DNA from: Bacteroidales bacterium
GTDB taxonomy: Bacteria; Bacteroidota; Bacteroidia; Bacteroidales; Muribaculaceae
DNA: 8,081 nt
Direction: 5' to 3'
Assembly: GCA_004557565.1 (NCBI GenBank)
Contig: SFGS01000082.1
Span: forward strand, 1-8,081
A program made the translations under genes and the position numbers. This document shows positions 4,512-8,081 of the stretch, one piece after another; position 1 is the first letter of the stretch, and the number at the start of each line of letters is the position of its first letter. The notes below the pieces were generated by a model that was given only the letters and a program-made list of their open reading frames with translations, made no database searches and had not been told where the DNA came from.

Positions 4512-6164
4512 TCAAAATGGACAGGGAGCCTTGAAGGTGAGGTTTTCCTTGCTGACGGGGTGGGTGAAGGTGATGGCTTCGGCGTGGAGCATCAGGCGTG
4601 TGTTGGCGTGTCCGTAAAGCATGTCGCCTACGATGGGGCAGCCCAAACCGCTCTTGTGGCTGGCGTGTACACGCAGTTGATGCGTGCGGCCTGTTAGGGG
4701 GTAGAACGCAATGCGTGTGCGGTGGTCGGGCGTGTGGCTCAGCACCTCGTAGCGCGTGATGGCGCGTTTACCGTGCTCGTAGTCCACCATTTGGCGCGGA
4801 CGGTCGTTGATGTCGGGGCGTAGCGGTAAATCAATCACGCCTTCTTTTTCTATCACCATTCCGTCGAGCAGCGCGATATAGCGTTTTTCAATGTTGCGGC
4901 TTGCGAAATCGGTTTGCAAAGCGGCATACACCGCATCGCTCTTCGCCAAAATCACGATGCCCGAAGTGCTCATGTCGAGTCTGTGCACCGCTTTCAATGG
5001 TGCACCAATCTCTTGTGAAATAATGGTTTGAAGTGAATTGTCGTGTAGGCGGCCTGGCACGGTGAGCATACCGGCAGGCTTGTTTGCTACCACTATCCAC
5101 GAATCGGCATAGAGTATCATGTCGTCGGTGGTAGCCACCCTCTTCTCGTGCTGCTGAGGCTCGATGTCCACGCCTCTGAGCATGTGCGAAAGGATAGGGC
5201 GGCACTTGCCCAGACACGCCCCATAGTAGTGACCGTGGTGGCGAATCTCTTTCGCTGGCGAATTGCCCCACCAAAATTCGGCGATGCAAAGCGGCTTCAA
5301 CTGGTGATTGAATGCGTATTGCAGCAATTTGGGCGCACAACACTCGCCAGAGCCCGATGGCGGAATGGCAGATGCTTGCAGAGTGGGGTTGGCTTGGTAG
5401 AAAGCGGCAAACACGTCAATCAGGTCGCGTCGCTCGCCTTCGCCACTGTTCACCACAAACAATCGGAAAATGCGCTCCTGAAGTGCTTCGCTCATGGTTT
5501 TGCGACGGGCTTTCAGCGCAGATATTTCGCTTTGTAAGCGCGCAATCGCCGCTTTCTTTTCCTCAATGGTGGCATCGTGGCGCTGACGAATACGCTTCAA
5601 TTCCGCTTTCTGAAATTGGCTTTCAGCGATGAGAGCCTTTTCTTCCTCGGCAGAGAGCACCCCACCTTTGCGGCGTGCCTCCCTGTTAGCCTTCGCCTCG
5701 CTCATCGTCAGTTTGTAGGCATTGATAGCGGTGGTTTTTGCTTCCTCCGCCTCTTGCAGCGCGCGTTTCGCCATGCGTAGCGAATCCGACGATTCGAGTT
5801 GCGCAATCTGTGCGTTGATGGCGGAGATTTGTGCCTCGCCCTGCTTAAATTCGCCGTTGGGCGTAAGCAAATCGTAGATGGGAGGCACGAAATAATCGTG
5901 GTTGTTGCTCCCGGCCAAAATTCCCGAATACGCAGCCAAGAAGCCCAGTTCGCCACTCGCATCGCTCACCACCAGCACACCAAGCATCTTGCCACAAGCC
6001 AGTTCCCCAGCCCATTCCGAGTGCGCATCCACATAGCTTTTCACTTGCTCGGCAGCAATCACTGCAAGCGGGTGTGGCGCATATTCGAAAGGATTGTTGA
6101 GCCGCTCTGGCACCTCAATTCCCCCAATCTCCGCCTCAAACCTATGTAACTTCAAGTCCTCCAT
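4512..6164 (-). CDS. RluA-family pseudouridine synthase with long N-terminal extension
   Basis: The C-terminal part (about 345-551, counted from the GTG at 6167) is the catalytic domain, converting uridine to pseudouridine in rRNA or tRNA. It holds the core motif HRLDMSTSG (395-403) with catalytic Asp398, ANKPAGMLTVPG (361-372), and TGRTHQLRVHA (492-502) near the C-terminus. The first 340 residues are an extension found in long RluA relatives. They comprise an N-terminal globular part, a charged coiled coil (about 110-230), then SGSGECCAPKLLQYAF (271-286), AEFWWG (296-301) and CLGKC (318-322). The Cys residues (276, 277, 294, 318, 322) might bind metal, which is unproven. The first codon of the open frame is GTG at 6167; I prefer the ATG at 6164 (550 residues), one codon downstream. 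A TAATTTTG element ends 7 nt before that ATG, so the mRNA may be nearly leaderless. The RNA target cannot be told; E. coli RluA modifies 23S rRNA and tRNA. Confidence 0.94.
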   Translation of the reverse strand: MEDLKLHRFEAEIGGIEVPERLNNPFEYAPHPLAVIAAEQVKSYVDAHSEWAGELACGKMLGVLVVSDASGELGFLAAYSGILAGSNNHDYFVPPIYDLLTPNGEFKQGEAQISAINAQIAQLESSDSLRMAKRALQEAEEAKTTAINAYKLTMSEAKANREARRKGGVLSAEEEKALIAESQFQKAELKRIRQRHDATIEEKKAAIARLQSEISALKARRKTMSEALQERIFRLFVVNSGEGERRDLIDVFAAFYQANPTLQASAIPPSGSGECCAPKLLQYAFNHQLKPLCIAEFWWGNSPAKEIRHHGHYYGACLGKCRPILSHMLRGVDIEPQQHEKRVATTDDMILYADSWIVVANKPAGMLTVPGRLHDNSLQTIISQEIGAPLKAVHRLDMSTSGIVILAKSDAVYAALQTDFASRNIEKRYIALLDGMVIEKEGVIDLPLRPDINDRPRQMVDYEHGKRAITRYEVLSHTPDHRTRIAFYPLTGRTHQLRVHASHKSGLGCPIVGDMLYGHANTRLMLHAEAITFTHPVSKENLTFKAPCPF

Positions 6165-6171
6165 CACTCCA

Positions 6172-6179
6172 CAAAATTA
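6172..6179 (-). promoter_or_regulatory. -7-like element right at the RluA-family start
   Basis: The minus strand reads TAATTTTG, fitting TAnnTTTG and identical to the element before xpt. Its first three bases are the TAA stop of the upstream lipoprotein gene. Only 7 nt separate it from the ATG at 6164, so transcription would start at or next to the start codon. If functional, it makes the synthase gene independent of the lipoprotein gene 12 bp upstream. A chance match is possible because the sequence is AT-rich and no -33 box is clear. Confidence 0.45.
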
Positions 6180-6836
6180 ACCATTCTGTTTTTTCTTGGA
6201 TTTCACGAAGATGATGGTTTGGGGAGATTTTGTTTGATGCGTGCGGAGTGTGAGTTTGCCGTCGGTCACGGTGGCTGTGTCGCGCACTCCGTCGGTGCCT
6301 TTCAGTAATATTGAGTTGAAATTGGCGCCAATGGGTTGCCATTCCGAATAATTCATCTTTTTTGCATTTTGAACCGATGCTTTGCCGCCTTGTGCGATGG
6401 TCAGTTCCACCGCTATGCTGTCGGGGGTGGTCCATGTAGCTATGTATCGTTCACATGCCTTCAGGTATGGTTCGGTCACATCGGTGATGTGGTGAAGCAC
6501 GTATTCGCCCGATTCCTCACGCGAGATTTTTGCAATCACCACCTTGCCCACGGTGAGCATTCCTTCGGCTTTTTCTCCATCGGCAGCCTTTTTCGGTTTC
6601 AACGCATCGGGGAGCGCCACGTTCACCGTGTCGGGAAATTCGTTCTGGAATTTCAGCACCAGTTGAAGCCGTTCCGCAGTCGATGCCTTGCCAATCACCG
6701 CCAACGTGGAATCGGGACCCAACTTCATCACAATCGTATCCGGACGGTCGGCCCTCACATCATCTGTCACCTTACCGCCACACGACCAAAGCGCAGCCAC
6801 CATCACCAAAAAACTGAACCAAACCACATTCTTCAT
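6177..6836 (-). CDS. Lipoprotein, possibly lipocalin-like, function unknown
   Basis: The open frame starts with GTG at 6839, and the adjacent ATG at 6836 is the likelier start (219 residues). An SPII signal is clear: a hydrophobic stretch (VVWFSFLVMVAALW) ends in lipobox LWSC, with Cys at 19 from the ATG. The middle has two strand-rich segments, including LQLVLKFQNEFPDTVNVALP and a KVVIAKISREESGEYVLH stretch. The C-terminal part (about 130-215) has the pattern TWTTPDSIAVELTIAQGG..., YSEWQPIG, LLKG and LTLRT, reminiscent of small lipocalin-like domains of Bacteroidota lipoproteins. That is similarity of pattern only and has not been tested. It sits 36 bp after the ORF6N gene and 12 bp before the RluA-family gene, all on the minus strand, but no functional link is evident. 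Confidence 0.82.
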   Translation of the reverse strand: MKNVVWFSFLVMVAALWSCGGKVTDDVRADRPDTIVMKLGPDSTLAVIGKASTAERLQLVLKFQNEFPDTVNVALPDALKPKKAADGEKAEGMLTVGKVVIAKISREESGEYVLHHITDVTEPYLKACERYIATWTTPDSIAVELTIAQGGKASVQNAKKMNYSEWQPIGANFNSILLKGTDGVRDTATVTDGKLTLRTHQTKSPQTIIFVKSKKKQNG

Positions 6837-6872
6837 CACAAAAAAATATATCTTATTAATACCTATAAAAAC

Positions 6873-7802
6873 TTACTTTATCATCTCCAAAATTTCCTCT
6901 GGCTTTGTGACCAGGCGCGTAATCGCACACAAACCAGTCCCCATATCTTTAACACTCGCCCCAAGCAAATAGACCACATCATCAATCACCAAAAACCTAT
7001 CGTGATGCTTATGAGGTATCTGAACCGCAGTGATTGCTGAATATTGCTGATTATGCTTTTCTAAATCAAGTAAAAAATGTTGATTATAACGAGTGTGGAT
7101 AGTTGCCGAAACTCCCTCTTTTCGTTTGCATAGCAATGTCAAAACACGGTCATCTACATAGTTGTCAATCAAAATAATTCGAACCTTTGCCCCACGAATA
7201 AGTTCAGAAACGAATTGCCATGCGTCCCAAATACAACCTGTAGCAAAAATTTGTTCTGCAGTTGGACTTGGAGTTTTCTCCTCCAATTTGTCTAAAATGG
7301 TTTCTATTTTACTTTCAGTCTCAGCCCTCCATTGATTATCCATCAGTTGCTGCCCTTCTATCCTATCAAGACGTTGATATATCTGAGCATTCATCGTCAA
7401 GAAGCGACGCATCGTCACAAACGCGCGCATAATCATTATATTTGCTGCAATCGCAACTTCACTTCTAAGCAAACCGCTCAACATAGCCACTCCTTGCTCT
7501 GTAAATGCGTATGGCAGTCGACGATCACCACCACGCTGTTTTGAGATGCCATATTGGCATTTCAAAGCTTCGTTCTCTGCTTTTGTGAGTTGAAACATAA
7601 AATCTTCAGGAAAACGTTCTATGTTGCGCTTTACTTGGCGATTCATCTGCGAAACCTCTACACCATAGAATCGGGCCAAATCCCTATCCAAAAGCACTTG
7701 CTGATCTCGAATCAATGCAATTTTGCTCTGAATAGTGGGAACAGCCAACTGATTATCGATAGTAGGTGAAACGCCAACTTTTATATTTTGTTTTTCTTCC
7801 AT
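6873..7802 (-). CDS. ORF6N-domain protein with C-terminal PLD-like motif
   Basis: Residues are counted from GTG at 7808; the likely ATG is codon 3, at 7802 (309 residues). Residues 25-112 form an ORF6N domain, a DNA-binding type common in phage and mobile-element proteins: IQSKIALIRDQQVLLDRDLA, FYGVEVSQMNRQVKRN, RFPEDFMFQL and LPYAFTEQGVAML. A helical, probably coiled-coil linker covers about 140-178. The C-terminal part (about 186-311) contains HHDRFLVIDD (268-277), which gives an HxRxxxxD version of the phospholipase-D HxKxxxxD motif, with Arg271 where Lys is expected. LLGASVKDMG follows at 281-290, like the GxS segment after that motif. The gene is visibly more AT-rich than the RluA-family gene (about 19 G+C in the 60 bases at 7021 against 40 in the 60 at 4681), which fits horizontal transfer. 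Whether it is a nuclease or only a regulator is unknown. Confidence 0.9.
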   Translation of the reverse strand: MEEKQNIKVGVSPTIDNQLAVPTIQSKIALIRDQQVLLDRDLARFYGVEVSQMNRQVKRNIERFPEDFMFQLTKAENEALKCQYGISKQRGGDRRLPYAFTEQGVAMLSGLLRSEVAIAANIMIMRAFVTMRRFLTMNAQIYQRLDRIEGQQLMDNQWRAETESKIETILDKLEEKTPSPTAEQIFATGCIWDAWQFVSELIRGAKVRIILIDNYVDDRVLTLLCKRKEGVSATIHTRYNQHFLLDLEKHNQQYSAITAVQIPHKHHDRFLVIDDVVYLLGASVKDMGTGLCAITRLVTKPEEILEMIK

Positions 7803-7824
7803 ACACACTTACGGTTTTACTCTG

Positions 7825-7832
7825 CAAAAATA
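7825..7832 (-). promoter_or_regulatory. -7 promoter element for the ORF6N gene
   Basis: The minus strand reads TATTTTTG, fitting TAnnTTTG. It lies 22 nt before the ATG at 7802, placing the probable transcript start near 7818. The -33 position shows only TTCT-like bases. Both the GTG at 7808 and the ATG at 7802 would lie inside the transcript, so this promoter does not choose between them. Confidence 0.5.
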
Positions 7833-7935
7833 CGAAATTAATATCATTTTTTAGAAGAACATAACTATTAAGCAAAAAACGATGGGAATTTTGCGGAATT
7901 TGGGGTGGAGATTTGGTGGTGTGGGGGAAATTGGC

Positions 7936-7943
7936 TATATTTG
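7936..7943 (+). promoter_or_regulatory. Plus-strand promoter facing the right repeat
   Basis: TATATTTG, identical to the element at 2972-2979, has TTTG (7912-7915) 20 bp upstream, a good fit to the Bacteroidota -33/-7 pair. It points right, into the 45-bp repeat that starts 9 bp later, and antisense to the partial ORF at 7966-8081. No plus-strand gene begins before the window ends. It may have driven a gene now separated from it by an inserted element. Confidence 0.5.
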
Positions 7944-7951
7944 TAAATTAA

Positions 7952-7996
7952 ACCCAAATCGGTCATTAGGCCGTATAATGATTTTTTAGATTACTT
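7952..7996 (-). repeat. 45-bp repeat, right copy, inverted
   Basis: The reverse complement matches 4239-4283 at 41 of 45 positions. The outer 19 bp on the plus strand (ACCCAAATCGGTCATTAGG) also match the right half of the 4265-4302 palindrome at 18 of 19 positions. Unlike the left copy, this one is not part of a palindrome. On its right it continues as an open minus-strand reading frame, so it looks like the intact end of a longer element and the left copy looks like a remnant. Confidence 0.75.
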
Positions 7997-8081
7997 CTTG
8001 CGGTCTTTCGGCTTTTATAAGATGCCTTTTGCTTGTTTTTAATTCGTAATAGCTCGCTATCACTCATTAAAAGACAAACAA
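7966..8081 (-). CDS. 3' end of an unidentified ORF, cut by the window edge
   Basis: On the minus strand the frame is open from the window edge to a TAA at 7966-7968, giving 37 visible residues that end RSNLKNHYTA. An internal ATG at about 8067-8069 would give a 33-residue peptide beginning MSDSELLRIKNKQ. The sequence is strongly basic (many Lys and Arg). The nine C-terminal residues are repeated by the DNA at 4241-4270 with one synonymous difference, which mildly supports coding. I do not recognise the protein. The end of an insertion-sequence transposase next to its terminal repeat is one option; chance is the other. Confidence 0.35.
   Translation of the reverse strand, partial: VCLLMSDSELLRIKNKQKASYKSRKTARSNLKNHYTA

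Overview
The window looks like chromosomal DNA from a member of the Bacteroidota, most likely the order Bacteroidales. Several -7 promoter elements fit the Bacteroidota form TAnnTTTG, Shine-Dalgarno sequences are absent or weak, and two short lipoproteins carry SPII signals. The proteins themselves (Xpt, MiaA, a long RluA-type synthase, an ORF6N protein) are of types common in that group. The species cannot be named from this sequence.

Layout. Positions 1-534 hold no gene. They hold nested inverted repeats: a small hairpin, a long inverted-repeat pair enclosing a REPIN-like element, and a fully base-paired cloverleaf-like element at 266-404. A hairpin terminator at 466-498 follows. Positions 535-2924 form a minus-strand block, xpt > miaA > Asn-rich lipoprotein, which may be one transcription unit ending at that terminator. 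Between xpt and miaA lies a cluster of three different tandem repeats, all with an 8-bp period. A compact divergent promoter region (about 2925-3011) separates xpt from a plus-strand AI-2E-family membrane protein gene; the promoter shows that gene should start at 3012, not 2928.

Positions 4245-4511 are a convergent intergenic region with a 38-bp palindrome and a second 93-bp REPIN-like copy. Positions 4512-7802 form a second minus-strand block: ORF6N/PLD-like protein > lipoprotein > RluA-family pseudouridine synthase. The block is bracketed by an inverted 45-bp repeat (4239-4283 and 7952-7996). The right copy encodes the last residues of a partial minus-strand ORF that runs off the window end, possibly an insertion-sequence end.

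Function. Most genes are housekeeping: purine salvage (Xpt), tRNA modification (MiaA), RNA pseudouridylation (RluA type) and membrane transport or export (AI-2E family). The accessory signal lies in the repeats, the AT-richer ORF6N gene and the two fast-evolving-looking lipoproteins. No complete undescribed defence or mobile system is visible. The best candidates for something new are the REPIN-like twin hairpins with covarying loops, the cloverleaf element and the inverted repeat that bounds the 3.7-kb block.
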